A stretch of DNA of 64,000 nucleotides. Origin: Micromonospora violae (GTDB lineage Bacteria > Actinomycetota > Actinomycetes > Mycobacteriales > Micromonosporaceae). Position 1 is the first letter of the stretch. Every line of letters starts with the position of its first letter. The position numbers and the translations under genes are program-made. Shown here piece after piece: positions 1 to 8,122 of the stretch. Location: the NCBI RefSeq assembly GCF_004217135.1, contig NZ_SHKK01000001.1, positions 5,952,001 to 6,016,000 of the forward strand, given 5' to 3'. The notes under the pieces were generated by a model that saw only the letters and a program-made list of their open reading frames with translations, was not told the origin of the DNA and made no database searches.

Positions 1-2
1 AC

Positions 3-389
3 TGGTTCGAGGGCAAGAAGGTCTCCCCGGGTGACGGGTCGTTCCGCGACCCGCGCAACTGGTGGGTGCTGCGCGACCCGGTGACCCCGTCCTGGGGCGA
101 GGCGTACCGGGTGATCGCCGAGCGGATGTTCGCCGCCGTGCACGCCGCCCGGGTCGCCGCCGAGGGCCGCGAGGCGGTGCTGGTGTCGCACCAGCTCCCG
201 ATCTGGACGCTGCGCCGCTACGTCGAGCGCAAGCGGCTCTGGCACGACCCGCGCAAGCGGCAGTGCGGGCTGGCCAGCCTCACCTCGTTCCACTTCGACG
301 GCGCGAAGGTGGAGGGCATCGGCTACAGCGAGCCGGCCGCGCACCTGATCGCTCTCTCCGCGACCGCCCGGACGGCCAAGGGGGCCTGA
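3..389 (+). CDS. Histidine phosphatase family protein, C-terminal part
   Basis: The reading frame is open from the left edge, so only about the last 128 residues are present and the start lies outside the window. The segment VLVSHQLPIWTLR fits the second catalytic histidine region of the phosphoglycerate-mutase-like histidine phosphatases, and the spacing to the C-terminus is normal for that superfamily. The substrate cannot be told. Its stop TGA overlaps the next ATG by one base, so it is probably translated together with the cytochrome c maturation genes. A phosphoglycerate-mutase-like gene in front of this operon is also known in mycobacteria, from general knowledge of that locus. Confidence 0.8.
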   Translation, partial: WFEGKKVSPGDGSFRDPRNWWVLRDPVTPSWGEAYRVIAERMFAAVHAARVAAEGREAVLVSHQLPIWTLRRYVERKRLWHDPRKRQCGLASLTSFHFDGAKVEGIGYSEPAAHLIALSATARTAKGA

Positions 390-958
390 TGAACGCCCGG
401 AGGTGGACCGCCGGACTGCTCGCCACCGTCGCCGCGGTGGCGCTGGTCGGCTGCACGTCGTCGAAGGCGCAGGAGAAGACCTGCACGACCACCACCGACG
501 GGATCTTCGAGTGCGCCCCGGACCAGCGCTCCGCACCACCGAAACTCGCCGGTGAGCTGCTTCTCGGCGGCACCTACGACGTCACCGAGGCTCGCGGTCA
601 GGTGGTGGTGGTCAACTTCTGGGGTTCCTGGTGCGCGCCGTGCCGCGCCGAGGCGGACGACCTGGAAGCCGTCTACCAGGCCACCAAGGGTTCCGGGGTG
701 AGCTTCCTCGGCATCAACGTGCAGGATTCGCGGGACAAGGCCAAGGCGTTCGAGAAGGGCCGGGTCACCTACCCGAGCATCTTCGACCCGTCGAGCAAGA
801 CGGCGCTCGCGCTGGACATCCCGCCGAACAGCGTGCCGGCGACGGTGATCCTCGACCGGGAGGGTCGGATCGCGGCGGTGATCCGGGCCGCCGTCAAGCA
901 GGAGGGCCTGCAACCGATCGTCGAGCGGATCGCCGCCGAGAAGCCGGCGTCGAACTGA
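389..958 (+). CDS. resA: TlpA/ResA-like thioredoxin lipoprotein
   Basis: This 189-residue protein has a lipoprotein signal with lipobox ALVGC (Cys22) and a thioredoxin active site WCAPC at residues 81-85, preceded by the NFWGSW strand. It should be anchored outside the cytoplasmic membrane and reduce the CxxCH cysteines of apocytochrome c before haem attachment, with electrons supplied by CcdA, which is encoded next. Two further cysteines lie before the domain (about residues 32 and 42). The ATG overlaps the upstream stop by one base and its own stop overlaps the ccdA ATG by one base, giving tight coupling. Confidence 0.9.
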   Translation: MNARRWTAGLLATVAAVALVGCTSSKAQEKTCTTTTDGIFECAPDQRSAPPKLAGELLLGGTYDVTEARGQVVVVNFWGSWCAPCRAEADDLEAVYQATKGSGVSFLGINVQDSRDKAKAFEKGRVTYPSIFDPSSKTALALDIPPNSVPATVILDREGRIAAVIRAAVKQEGLQPIVERIAAEKPASN

Positions 959-1773
959 TGGGCGAGACCTTCCGGCAGTTGGCCCTCAACGGGCCGCTGC
1001 TGCTCGCCATGGGCGCGGCGGCGCTGGCCGGCCTGGTCAGCTTCCTGTCCCCGTGCGTGCTCCCGCTCGTCCCCGGTTACCTGTCGTACGTGACCGGCCT
1101 GGCCGGGGCCGACCTGGAGGGCCGCCGGCCGACCGCCGATCCCGCACCGGGCAGCGGGGGTGTCGCGGTCAAGGAGCGGGCCACGACCGTGGCCGTCAAG
1201 GGTCGGGTGCTCGCCGGGACGCTGCTCTTCATCGGCGGCTTCACCGTCGTCTTCGTAGCCACCGCGATCCTCTTCGCCAGCATCGGCCGGGTGTTCTTCG
1301 ACTACAAGCGCGAGTTGCAGATCGGCGTCGGCGTGCTGATCATCGTGCTCGGCTTGAGCTACCTCGGGATGATCCCCGCCCTGCAACGGGAGTTCCGGAT
1401 CTCCCGGCTGCCGTCGGCCGGGCTGCTCGGCGCACCGGTCTTCGGTGCGGTCTTCGCGCTCAGCTGGGTGCCCTGCACCGGCCCCACCCTCGGCGCGGTG
1501 ATGGGCATGGCCGCCACCAGCGGGCAGAGCGACCGCGCGGTGGTGCTGGCCGTGGCGTACTGCCTCGGGTTGGGGATACCGTTCGTCGTCTTCGGGCTGG
1601 GCTTCGAACGCCTGCTCGGGGTCTTCCGCGCCGTCCGGCGCAACAGCCGCTGGGTCACCCGGGTCGGCGGCGCCCTGCTCATCCTGATCGGCCTGGCCCT
1701 GGTCACCGGCGGATGGCAGAGCTTCGTGATCTGGCTGCAGACCACCGTCGGGGTGGGCGAGGTGAGCATCTGA
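958..1773 (+). CDS. ccdA: Cytochrome c biogenesis protein CcdA
   Basis: This is a 271-residue polytopic membrane protein of the DsbD/CcdA family. The paired redox cysteines are visible as SPCVLP (Cys33) and WVPCTGP (Cys173), each in a membrane segment, and about six hydrophobic helices follow the family pattern. It passes electrons from cytoplasmic thioredoxin across the membrane to the ResA-like lipoprotein. A hydrophilic, variable loop of about 35 residues lies between the first and second helices (residues about 50-85). One-base stop/start overlaps on both sides place it firmly inside the operon. Confidence 0.92.
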   Translation: MGETFRQLALNGPLLLAMGAAALAGLVSFLSPCVLPLVPGYLSYVTGLAGADLEGRRPTADPAPGSGGVAVKERATTVAVKGRVLAGTLLFIGGFTVVFVATAILFASIGRVFFDYKRELQIGVGVLIIVLGLSYLGMIPALQREFRISRLPSAGLLGAPVFGAVFALSWVPCTGPTLGAVMGMAATSGQSDRAVVLAVAYCLGLGIPFVVFGLGFERLLGVFRAVRRNSRWVTRVGGALLILIGLALVTGGWQSFVIWLQTTVGVGEVSI

Positions 1774-3398
1774 TGACGGTCGTCGACGACCGACCGGAGA
1801 CCGTGGCGCCCGCGCCCCGCCGCCGGCCGAACCGGCTGCTGGCCCTGCTGCGCAACTCGTGGCGGCAGCTCACCAGCATGCGTACGGCGCTGATCCTGCT
1901 CTTCCTGCTCGCCATCGCCGCCATCCCCGGCTCGGTGCTGCCGCAGCGCGGAATCAGCCCGGAGAAGGTCAACGAGTACTTCGTCGACCACCCGGACTGG
2001 GCCCCACGGCTGGACCGGATCGGCGCGTTCGAGGTCTTCGGCTCGGTCTGGTTCTCCGCGATCTACCTGCTGCTGTTCACCTCCCTGATCGGTTGCATCA
2101 CGCCCCGGCTGCGGGATCACGTCCGCACGCTGCGGTCCCGGCCACCGGCCGCGCCGAAGCGGATGGCCCGGCTGCCGCAGCACACCGTGCTGCCCGCCCC
2201 GCCCGGTGGCGCGGCGGCGATCGCCGAGGTGCTGCGCAAGCGCCGCTGGCGCGTCGAGGTGCGCGGCGACGAGGTCTCCGCCGAGAAGGGCTACCTCAAG
2301 GAGACCGGCAACCTGCTGTTCCACACCTCGCTGATCGCCGTGCTGATCGGCGTGGCGCTCGGCTCCTGGTACGGCTGGAGCGGCAACCGGCTGCTGGTGG
2401 CCGGCGCGGACAACGCGTTCTGCAACACCCGCCAGCAGTACGCCGAGGCGAAGCTCGGCCCGCGGGTGAACAGCGCCGACCTGCCCCGCTTCTGCCTGCG
2501 GCTGGACGACTTCCAGGCCCGGTTCCTCGACAGCGGTCAGCCCGAGTTCTTCAACGCCACGGTCACCGTCGACGGCCCCGACGAGCCGACCCGCCGCGCC
2601 GACTTCTCGGTGAACTCGCCGCTGCGCCTGAACGACGCGAGCGTCTACCTGCTCGGCCACGGGTACGCCCCGGTGATCCGCTACACCGACCGGTTCGGCA
2701 ACAGCCAGATCAGCGACGAGCCGTTCCTGACGACCGGCGACATGGGTCTGACCAGCGAGGGTCTGGCCGCCTTCCCGGACGCCAACGTCGACCCGGCGAC
2801 CGGCCAGCGCGCACCGGACCAGCAGATGGCGTTCACCGGCATCTACCTGCCCACGGCCCCCGAGCAGGCGCCGTTCGTCCGCTCGCAGTACCCGACCGAG
2901 CGCAACCCGGCGCTGAACCTGGTCGCCTACCGGGGCAACCTCGGCCTGGACGCCGGCATCCCCGGCTCGGTCTACCAACTCGACCAGCGGCAGGTGCGGA
3001 CCGGCAAGGTCAAGGAAGTCGGCACCAAGCTGCTCCGCAAGGGCGAGACCTGGACGTTGGACGACGGCACGACCGTCGAGTTCCTGGGCACCGAGCGGTA
3101 CGTCACCCTCTCCGTCCGGCACGATCCCGGCTCGACGATGCTGCTGCTCAGCTGCGGTGTCCTGCTGGTCGGGCTGATGGGTTCGCTGTTCGGGAAGCGT
3201 CGCCGCGTGTTCTTCCGGGTGGTCCCGGGCGACCCCGGGGAAGGATCTCCGACAAGCGGTAGTAGCTTGATGGAGGTCGGTGGGTTGCCGCGTACCGACT
3301 ATCCAGGGTTCGCCGACGAGTTCACCCAACTCGTCGCCGCGGTCAAGGGTGACGACGGCGCGGCCGAACGGGCCGGCGTGCGAGAAGGAGCCGAGTGA
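1773..3398 (+). CDS. resB: Cytochrome c biogenesis protein ResB
   Basis: The 541-residue product matches the ResB/Ccs1 family: a basic N-terminus, three membrane helices in the first 200 residues (one region includes TALILLFLLAIAAIPGSVLP), a large external domain and a final helix near residue 460. With CcsB it forms the system II cytochrome c synthase that exports haem and attaches it to CxxCH motifs. Translation starts at an ATG overlapping the ccdA stop. The C-terminal tail after the last helix is hydrophilic and probably cytoplasmic. Confidence 0.92.
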   Translation: MTVVDDRPETVAPAPRRRPNRLLALLRNSWRQLTSMRTALILLFLLAIAAIPGSVLPQRGISPEKVNEYFVDHPDWAPRLDRIGAFEVFGSVWFSAIYLLLFTSLIGCITPRLRDHVRTLRSRPPAAPKRMARLPQHTVLPAPPGGAAAIAEVLRKRRWRVEVRGDEVSAEKGYLKETGNLLFHTSLIAVLIGVALGSWYGWSGNRLLVAGADNAFCNTRQQYAEAKLGPRVNSADLPRFCLRLDDFQARFLDSGQPEFFNATVTVDGPDEPTRRADFSVNSPLRLNDASVYLLGHGYAPVIRYTDRFGNSQISDEPFLTTGDMGLTSEGLAAFPDANVDPATGQRAPDQQMAFTGIYLPTAPEQAPFVRSQYPTERNPALNLVAYRGNLGLDAGIPGSVYQLDQRQVRTGKVKEVGTKLLRKGETWTLDDGTTVEFLGTERYVTLSVRHDPGSTMLLLSCGVLLVGLMGSLFGKRRRVFFRVVPGDPGEGSPTSGSSLMEVGGLPRTDYPGFADEFTQLVAAVKGDDGAAERAGVREGAE

Positions 3399-4375
3399 TG
3401 TCCGCACTCTCCGACAATCTGGTGACCTTCGCGATCCTTTACTACCTGATCGCGATGATCGGGCACGCCGTCGAGTACGCCCTGGGCAACGTGCGTACCC
3501 GGGTCGCCACGGCGGCTCCGGTGCGCGAGTTGGTCGGGGTCGGAGCCGGCGGCGGTGTCATCCCGACGCCGCCCGCGTCGGTCCCGTCGCCGCCCCCGGC
3601 CGACCGTTCCGGCCGGCGGGCCCGGCTCGCGGGCCTGATCGGGGTGGGAGCCACCGCGGTAGCCGCCGTGCTGCACCTGGCGGCGCTGGTCACCCGCGGT
3701 CTCGCGGCAGACCGGATGCCCTGGGGCAACATGTACGAGTTCGTGCTCACGGTGACGTTCATCGGGGTCGCCGCCTGGCTGGTGGTGCTCTGGAAGCGAC
3801 CGTCGCTGCGCAAGCTCGGGCTCTTCCTCACCCTCGTGATGGTGCTGCTGGTCGCCACCGCCGAGCTGGTGCTGTACGTGCCGATCGTGCCGCTGGTGCC
3901 GGCGCTGAACTCGTACTGGTTCGTCATCCACGTCTCGACGATCGTCTTCGCGTCCGGCATCTTCCTGCTCGGCGTGGTGCCGGCGGTCGGCTTCCTGATG
4001 CGCAACGGGTACGAGCAGGGCAAGCGGAGTTTCCCGTACACCCTGGCCAAGCGGCTGCCCGGCGCGGCCGGCCTGGAGCGGCTGACCTTCGCGCTGCACG
4101 CCTTCGCCTTCCCGATCTTCACCTTCGCGGTGATCGCCGGTGCCATCTGGGCCGAGGCGGCCTGGGGTCGGCCGTGGGGCTGGGACCCGAAGGAGACCTG
4201 GGCGTTCATCTCCTGGGTGGTGTACGCCGGTTACCTGCACGCCCGCGCCACGCCCAGCGTCAAGCGCAACGTGGCCACCTGGATCGCGGTGCTCGGCTTC
4301 CTCACCATGCTGATGAACCTGTTCGGCGTGAACATCTTCTTCACCGGCCTGCACTCGTACGGCGGGCTGAACTGA
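3398..4375 (+). CDS. ccsB: Cytochrome c biogenesis protein CcsB (haem handling)
   Basis: This 325-residue multi-helix membrane protein carries the tryptophan-rich WGWDPKETW motif at about residue 260, the haem-binding WWD signature of the CcsA/CcsB family. Conserved histidines occur in neighbouring loops (for example VIHVST). It partners ResB. The ATG at 3398 is chosen because it overlaps the resB stop by one base; a GTG one codon upstream is possible. A proline-rich loop at about residues 45-70 is lineage specific. A strong hairpin follows the stop, so the operon probably ends here. Confidence 0.93.
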   Translation: MSALSDNLVTFAILYYLIAMIGHAVEYALGNVRTRVATAAPVRELVGVGAGGGVIPTPPASVPSPPPADRSGRRARLAGLIGVGATAVAAVLHLAALVTRGLAADRMPWGNMYEFVLTVTFIGVAAWLVVLWKRPSLRKLGLFLTLVMVLLVATAELVLYVPIVPLVPALNSYWFVIHVSTIVFASGIFLLGVVPAVGFLMRNGYEQGKRSFPYTLAKRLPGAAGLERLTFALHAFAFPIFTFAVIAGAIWAEAAWGRPWGWDPKETWAFISWVVYAGYLHARATPSVKRNVATWIAVLGFLTMLMNLFGVNIFFTGLHSYGGLN

Positions 4376-4390
4376 CCTGTTCGATGACGC

Positions 4391-4426
4391 GCGGGCCGGC
4401 CACGGGATCGTCCGTGACCGGCCCGC
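4391..4426. terminator. Hairpin between convergent ccsB and the 4442 gene
   Basis: An inverted repeat of about 15 bp with arms GCGGGCCGG...and...CCGGCCCGC closes over a short loop, with one mismatch. It lies 16 bases after ccsB and just beyond the end of the oppositely oriented gene, so it can serve both. There is no long T tract, which is usual in high-GC actinomycetes. Confidence 0.7.
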
Positions 4427-4441
4427 ATCGTTCAGCCGCGG

Positions 4442-5791
4442 TCAGCTCACGATCACCGGAGCGATGTCGTTGCTCGGGTTGTCGTCCACTCGCGGGTAGC
4501 GGCCGTGCGGCTCGACCTGCCCGGCAGCGCCGCCGAGTCGTTCGATCCGCAGGTCGAACGTGACCGTGTGGCTGGTCCCGGCGAGGAACACGGACACCCG
4601 CCCGTCGCAGTACCAGGTTGCCGGTGCATCAGCGGTGCCCTCGTCGTCGCCGAACGGCCAGCAGTCCGAGGGATGGTCCACGACGGTGACGCCGACGGGT
4701 GGGGTGAAGTGGAACGCGCCGACGACGTCGCCGGAGTTGGTGCCGTCCGGCGCGCCCGGCCCGACATTGCGGAGGCCCACGGTGGCCTGGACGGTGTCAC
4801 CGACAGCTCCGGTAACGGCGGCACCTTCGGCCACGATGTCGAAGGCGCCCCGGATCTGATCCAGGTAGGTCCCGCCGCCGGCGCTGGTCACCTCGACCGG
4901 AACCACGTCGAGCGGCGCGCCGACCGGCCGTAGGCGCAGTGCCTGGTCGGCGTCGCGGCTCTTGAACTTCACATTGCTCGGAAGCGGCTCGGCGCTGGCC
5001 AGCGGCTCCACGATCTGGTTGATTCGCTTACTGCCGAGGGCGGCCGGACCGAGAGCGGTGGGGAAGCCACCGCGCAGTTCGTGCCGCTGGCCGGGTGCGA
5101 ACGTGCCCCGCACGGTGCAGGCGACCCTGGTGCCGAGCGCTTGGTCGGTGCCGTAGCGGCAGTTGCGGTAACTGGCCGGAACCAGGCCAACCGGAAAACG
5201 GAAGGTGAGGCGAAGATCCACAGCCGGCTGGTCGCCGGCGTTGACCACGGCCACCGGCATGGCGTAACTGTCACCGACATCGACGCCGGCGACGTTCTCG
5301 TTGACCATGTCGAGCAGGTCAGGCCCGGATCGCACGGTGACGACCGACTGTTGGGTGTATGGCTCGGTCTGCTCGCCGAAGGTGGTGTAGGCGAGGGTGC
5401 CGGTCGCGCCGTCGGCAGCGCCGGGGGCGGCGTGGAAGACCACCGGCACGTCACCGGTGGCCGAGCCGGACGCGTCCGGGTTGGCCGTCGATGGCATCGG
5501 GCAGGTGACCGAGGCGCCCTCGGTGACGCACCAGGAGGGGAAACTGGCGTTGGCCACCCCGGCCAGGCCGGTCAGGTCGAGGGTCACCCGGGGCTGGACA
5601 GCCCGTGAGCTGTTCAAGGTCAGCGGCACCGTGCGGCCGGGGGCGCCGGATGCGCCGACGGTGACATCACCCAGCCAGCCGCCAACCCAGCCGGGGTCGT
5701 CCTCTGCCGCAGCCGGCCCAGCCGCCACGCCGATCCCCGCGACGATCACGACGAACGCGGTCAGGCCGCGCGTCAGGTGCACAGATCTCAT
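4442..5791 (-). CDS. Secreted protein with DUF11/CARDB-like repeats
   Basis: This 449-residue protein has a clear Sec signal peptide (hydrophobic core about residues 8-28, ending AAGPAAAEDD) and then beta-rich, threonine- and valine-rich segments with phrases such as VNAGDQPAVDLRLTF and VGLRNVGPGAPDG, typical of DUF11/CARDB-type bacterial surface domains. It has no LPXTG motif or C-terminal membrane helix, so it is probably released. It resembles in style the LPXTG protein at 47638, with similar domain phrasing, and may be a distant, unanchored relative. Its function is unknown. Confidence 0.72.
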   Translation of the reverse strand: MRSVHLTRGLTAFVVIVAGIGVAAGPAAAEDDPGWVGGWLGDVTVGASGAPGRTVPLTLNSSRAVQPRVTLDLTGLAGVANASFPSWCVTEGASVTCPMPSTANPDASGSATGDVPVVFHAAPGAADGATGTLAYTTFGEQTEPYTQQSVVTVRSGPDLLDMVNENVAGVDVGDSYAMPVAVVNAGDQPAVDLRLTFRFPVGLVPASYRNCRYGTDQALGTRVACTVRGTFAPGQRHELRGGFPTALGPAALGSKRINQIVEPLASAEPLPSNVKFKSRDADQALRLRPVGAPLDVVPVEVTSAGGGTYLDQIRGAFDIVAEGAAVTGAVGDTVQATVGLRNVGPGAPDGTNSGDVVGAFHFTPPVGVTVVDHPSDCWPFGDDEGTADAPATWYCDGRVSVFLAGTSHTVTFDLRIERLGGAAGQVEPHGRYPRVDDNPSNDIAPVIVS

Positions 5792-5917
5792 CGATCTCCT
5801 CGAGAAGGGCTGAACCGGTCGGAAGAAGCCGGGGCCGCATCACCCCCGGCCCGCCGGCATCCATGATCTTAGAGATTGCCTGTGACACTCTTCGATCACT
5901 TGATCCGCCTCCGTCCG

Positions 5918-5996
5918 TTGATCCACTCGGTCTTCATGAAGTCGCGGTGTCCAGCGGCCTGGAAGGCCCCAACTTCCTGAAACCAGGGTGGATCTC
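5918..5996. repeat. Family A palindromic element, copy 1 (degenerate)
   Basis: The left end begins TTGATCCACTCGG and the right end closes with GGGTGGATC; the arms are inverted but diverged, with mismatches and an indel, around a GC-rich centre. It resembles the elements at 9241 and 37338. Its right arm runs directly into the coding frame of the truncated regulator that follows. Confidence 0.7.
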
Positions 5997-6692
5997 GCAG
6001 TGGTGTCGGCCGTCGAGCTGGGGCAGGCGGCGCCCAACGAGGCGTACCTGACCCGGGCCGACGAGGTGCTCGACACGGGTGGCCTGTTGGTCTCGCTGCG
6101 CGAGCTGGGTCGGCGTGACGGCGAGCCGGTCTGGTTCCGCCCCTGGCTGGAGGTCGAGCGGGTCGCTACCCAGCTGCGCTGCTTCGGCGCGACGATGGTT
6201 CCGGGGCTGTTGCAGACCGCCGACTACGCCCGGGCGGTGTTCCGGCTCGACCTGGGGCTCACCGCCGAGCGGGTGGAGGAGTTGGTGGCAGCCCGGCTGG
6301 AGCGGCAGACGATCCTCGACCGGGAGCACCCGCCGCAGCTCACCGTCGTGATCGACGAGGCCGCCCTGCAACGCTTCGCGGAGGGCTGCGCCGGGGTGCT
6401 CGCTGGTCAGCTGCGGCATCTGGTGGCGTGCGCCCGCCGTCCGCACATCCGCGTGCACGTGCTGCCGCAGGGGGTGGGGCTGCACGCCGGCCTCTTCGGG
6501 CCGTTCATCCTCGGCCGCATCACCGACGGCAGTTGGCTCGGCTTTCTCGACAGCCAGACCGGCGGCACTGCCGTGGACGACATCTTCGAGGTGGCGACCC
6601 TGCTTGGAAGGTGGGAGAGTCTGCGCAGTGACGCGCTGCCCCGGCAGCAGTCGATCGACCTGCTCGAGGAGATCGTGAAGCCATGGATCTGA
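5988..6692 (+). CDS. DUF5753 regulator lacking its helix-turn-helix (5'-truncated)
   Basis: The 234-residue frame begins with the tail of an XRE helix-turn-helix (AVELGQAAPNEAY...ADEVLDTGG) and continues with a full DUF5753 domain (about residues 50-225). Members of this family are usually about 280 residues with an N-terminal helix-turn-helix of 50-60 residues; here that part is missing and a family A palindrome occupies its place. The GTG at 5988 lies in the repeat arm and has no obvious ribosome site; GTG at 6000 or 6003 are alternatives. It overlaps the following DUF397 gene by 10 bases. It may be a pseudogene or a DNA-binding-deficient remnant. Confidence 0.75.
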   Translation: MDLAVVSAVELGQAAPNEAYLTRADEVLDTGGLLVSLRELGRRDGEPVWFRPWLEVERVATQLRCFGATMVPGLLQTADYARAVFRLDLGLTAERVEELVAARLERQTILDREHPPQLTVVIDEAALQRFAEGCAGVLAGQLRHLVACARRPHIRVHVLPQGVGLHAGLFGPFILGRITDGSWLGFLDSQTGGTAVDDIFEVATLLGRWESLRSDALPRQQSIDLLEEIVKPWI

Positions 6693-6871
6693 CCGGAGCC
6701 CGTTGGCGCAAGTCCACCCGCAGCGGCAACGATGCCGGCGCGTGTGTCGAGGTCGCCGACAACCTGGCCGGCCGGGTGCACGTCCGTGACTCCAAGGACC
6801 GCGATGGCGGCCTGCTGACCTTCACCCCGGCCGCGTGGCGCGCCTTCGTCGAGCCGGCCCGCACCCACTGA
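6683..6871 (+). CDS. DUF397 domain small protein
   Basis: This 62-residue protein shows the DUF397 pattern: W-R-K-S-T-R-S-G-N near the start, a C-V-E-V strand, V-R-D-S-K and a C-terminal F-T-P-A-A-W. Such proteins are encoded next to XRE-DUF5753 regulators in actinomycetes and are thought to act with them, in some cases as antagonist pairs. Here it appears intact while its partner is truncated. The ATG lies within the end of the preceding gene, implying coupled translation. Confidence 0.88.
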   Translation: MDLTGARWRKSTRSGNDAGACVEVADNLAGRVHVRDSKDRDGGLLTFTPAAWRAFVEPARTH

Positions 6872-6898
6872 CCGGCCACTGAGCCGCGCAGCCCGCGA

Positions 6899-7375
6899 TC
6901 AGCCGCCGAACCAGCCGGGCACGTCGAGCCGGAACCAGTTGGCCGAGGCCATCGTGTGCAGGTCGTCCTCCATCGCGGTGACCCGTTCCGGGCCGAGGGT
7001 TTCGACCCACTGCGCGCGTAGTCGGTCGAAGATTTCCGCCGAGCGGCGCAGTCCCTCAGCGCCGCGCGCTGTCACCCGGACCAGCCGCCGTCGGGCGTCG
7101 GTGGGGTCGTCGACCCGCTCCAGGTAGCCGACGGCGACCAACCGGTCGACGGTCTTGCCGGCGGCCTGTTTCGAGATGCCCAGCCGCTGGCCCAGCTCGG
7201 TGGCGGTGGTGCCGGCCGCGCCGACGGCCTGGAGCACGAATCCGTGCAGCGGTCGCAGCTCCGGATGCCCCTCCCGGGCCAGTTCGGCATGCAGGTCGTC
7301 GATCAGCGTCCGGAAGCCGGCCAACAGCAGCAGCGGCAACTGGAAGCCGGGGCGGGCGGGGTCAGCGGTTGCCAT
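6899..7375 (-). CDS. MarR family transcriptional regulator
   Basis: This 158-residue protein has the MarR winged-helix layout: an N-terminal dimerisation helix, the recognition helix region ATELGQRLGISKQAAGKTVDRL and the wing DPTDARRRLVRVT. The ATG at 7375 is preferred over a TTG three codons upstream. It is divergent from the AhpD-like gene at 7459, and the shared 83-base gap holds two operator-like inverted repeats, so it very likely represses itself and that neighbour in response to an unknown ligand or oxidant. It contains no cysteine that would suggest thiol sensing. Confidence 0.88.
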   Translation of the reverse strand: MATADPARPGFQLPLLLLAGFRTLIDDLHAELAREGHPELRPLHGFVLQAVGAAGTTATELGQRLGISKQAAGKTVDRLVAVGYLERVDDPTDARRRLVRVTARGAEGLRRSAEIFDRLRAQWVETLGPERVTAMEDDLHTMASANWFRLDVPGWFGG

Positions 7376-7379
7376 GTTC

Positions 7380-7415
7380 GACAACCACGTTTACTATTTC
7401 GTCAACCACGTTGAC
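7380..7415. promoter_or_regulatory. Paired MarR-type operators
   Basis: The site GTCAACCACGTTGAC at 7401-7415 is a perfect six-base inverted repeat around CAC. A second, weaker copy, GACAACCACGTTTAC, sits at 7380-7394, exactly 21 bases away, or two helical turns. Both lie just upstream of the marR start and in the promoter zone of the divergent gene. Binding by the adjacent MarR protein is inferred. Confidence 0.65.
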
Positions 7416-7458
7416 TATCGTAACGTCCCCCCACCCAGGCTCTGGAAAGCAGGTAACC

Positions 7459-8040
7459 ATGTCCGTCTTCACCGCCCACACCGCTGAGACCGCACCCGCC
7501 GGCGCCCGTCGGTCCATCGAGGGAGTACGCGGTCGGTTCGGCTGGCTGCCCACCCCGGTGGCGCTGATGGCCGATTCGCCGCAGCTGCTTACCGGCTTCC
7601 TCACCGCCAGTGCGGGCTTCGAGCAGACCGACCTCGCCCCGTTGGAGCGGGAGGTGGTCATCCTGGCGATCACCACCAGTCACGAATGCCATTTCTGCGT
7701 AGCCCTGCACACCGGCAAGCTCACCCAGCTCGGCGCGACCGCCGAGCTGATCACTGCGCTGCGTGCCGGTTCGGCGCTCCCCGAGCCGCGGCTGGAAGCG
7801 CTGCGCCGGTTCACGCTGGCCGTGCTCGACCACCGGGGCGGCGTGCCCGACGACGAGTTGGACGACTTCCTGAGCGCCGGCTACCAGCCCCGACACGCGC
7901 TGGACGTGGTGCTCGGCGTCGGCGCGTACACCATGTCCACCTTCGCCAACCGGCTCACCCGGGCACCGCTCGACCCGCCGCTGGCCGCCCACGCCTGGAC
8001 GCCCACCACTCGATCGTCCGCCAACCATGCCCCGCACTAG
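7459..8040 (+). CDS. Carboxymuconolactone decarboxylase / AhpD-like protein
   Basis: The 193-residue product has the AhpD-like active-site run HECHFCVALH (about residues 75-84: Glu, two Cys spaced CxxC, His). This is typical of alkylhydroperoxidase-like members of the carboxymuconolactone decarboxylase family, which act as peroxide-linked redox enzymes. The start ATG follows GGAAAGCAGG. Control by the divergent MarR repressor is likely. A family B palindrome begins two bases after the stop. Confidence 0.85.
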   Translation: MSVFTAHTAETAPAGARRSIEGVRGRFGWLPTPVALMADSPQLLTGFLTASAGFEQTDLAPLEREVVILAITTSHECHFCVALHTGKLTQLGATAELITALRAGSALPEPRLEALRRFTLAVLDHRGGVPDDELDDFLSAGYQPRHALDVVLGVGAYTMSTFANRLTRAPLDPPLAAHAWTPTTRSSANHAPH

Positions 8041-8041
8041 C

Positions 8042-8101
8042 GTTGATCAAGAGGTTTGCGTCACCGGAGGGGCTCCGGATGACGCAAACCTCTTGATCAA
8101 C
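8042..8101. repeat. Family B palindrome, copy 1 (terminator-like)
   Basis: This is a near-perfect palindrome: arms of 28-29 bp starting GTTGATCAAGAGG and ending CCTCTTGATCAAC, one bulged base, and a small GGG loop. It fills the gap between convergent genes ending at 8040 and 8123. The 20 outer bases of each arm are identical to those of the copy at 24320, while the centre differs. Confidence 0.85.
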
Positions 8102-8122
8102 TAGTGGAGGTTCGAGGGTTGC

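Noticed and set aside
62..388. The upstream part of the long frame leading into the TlpA gene as an N-terminal extension
   Set aside because: This region is the histidine phosphatase gene in another frame; the TlpA signal peptide begins at 389.
5792..5917. The missing helix-turn-helix of the DUF5753 protein in another frame
   Set aside because: No frame in this 126-base stretch gives a helix-turn-helix sequence; it is the leader of the divergent secreted-protein gene.
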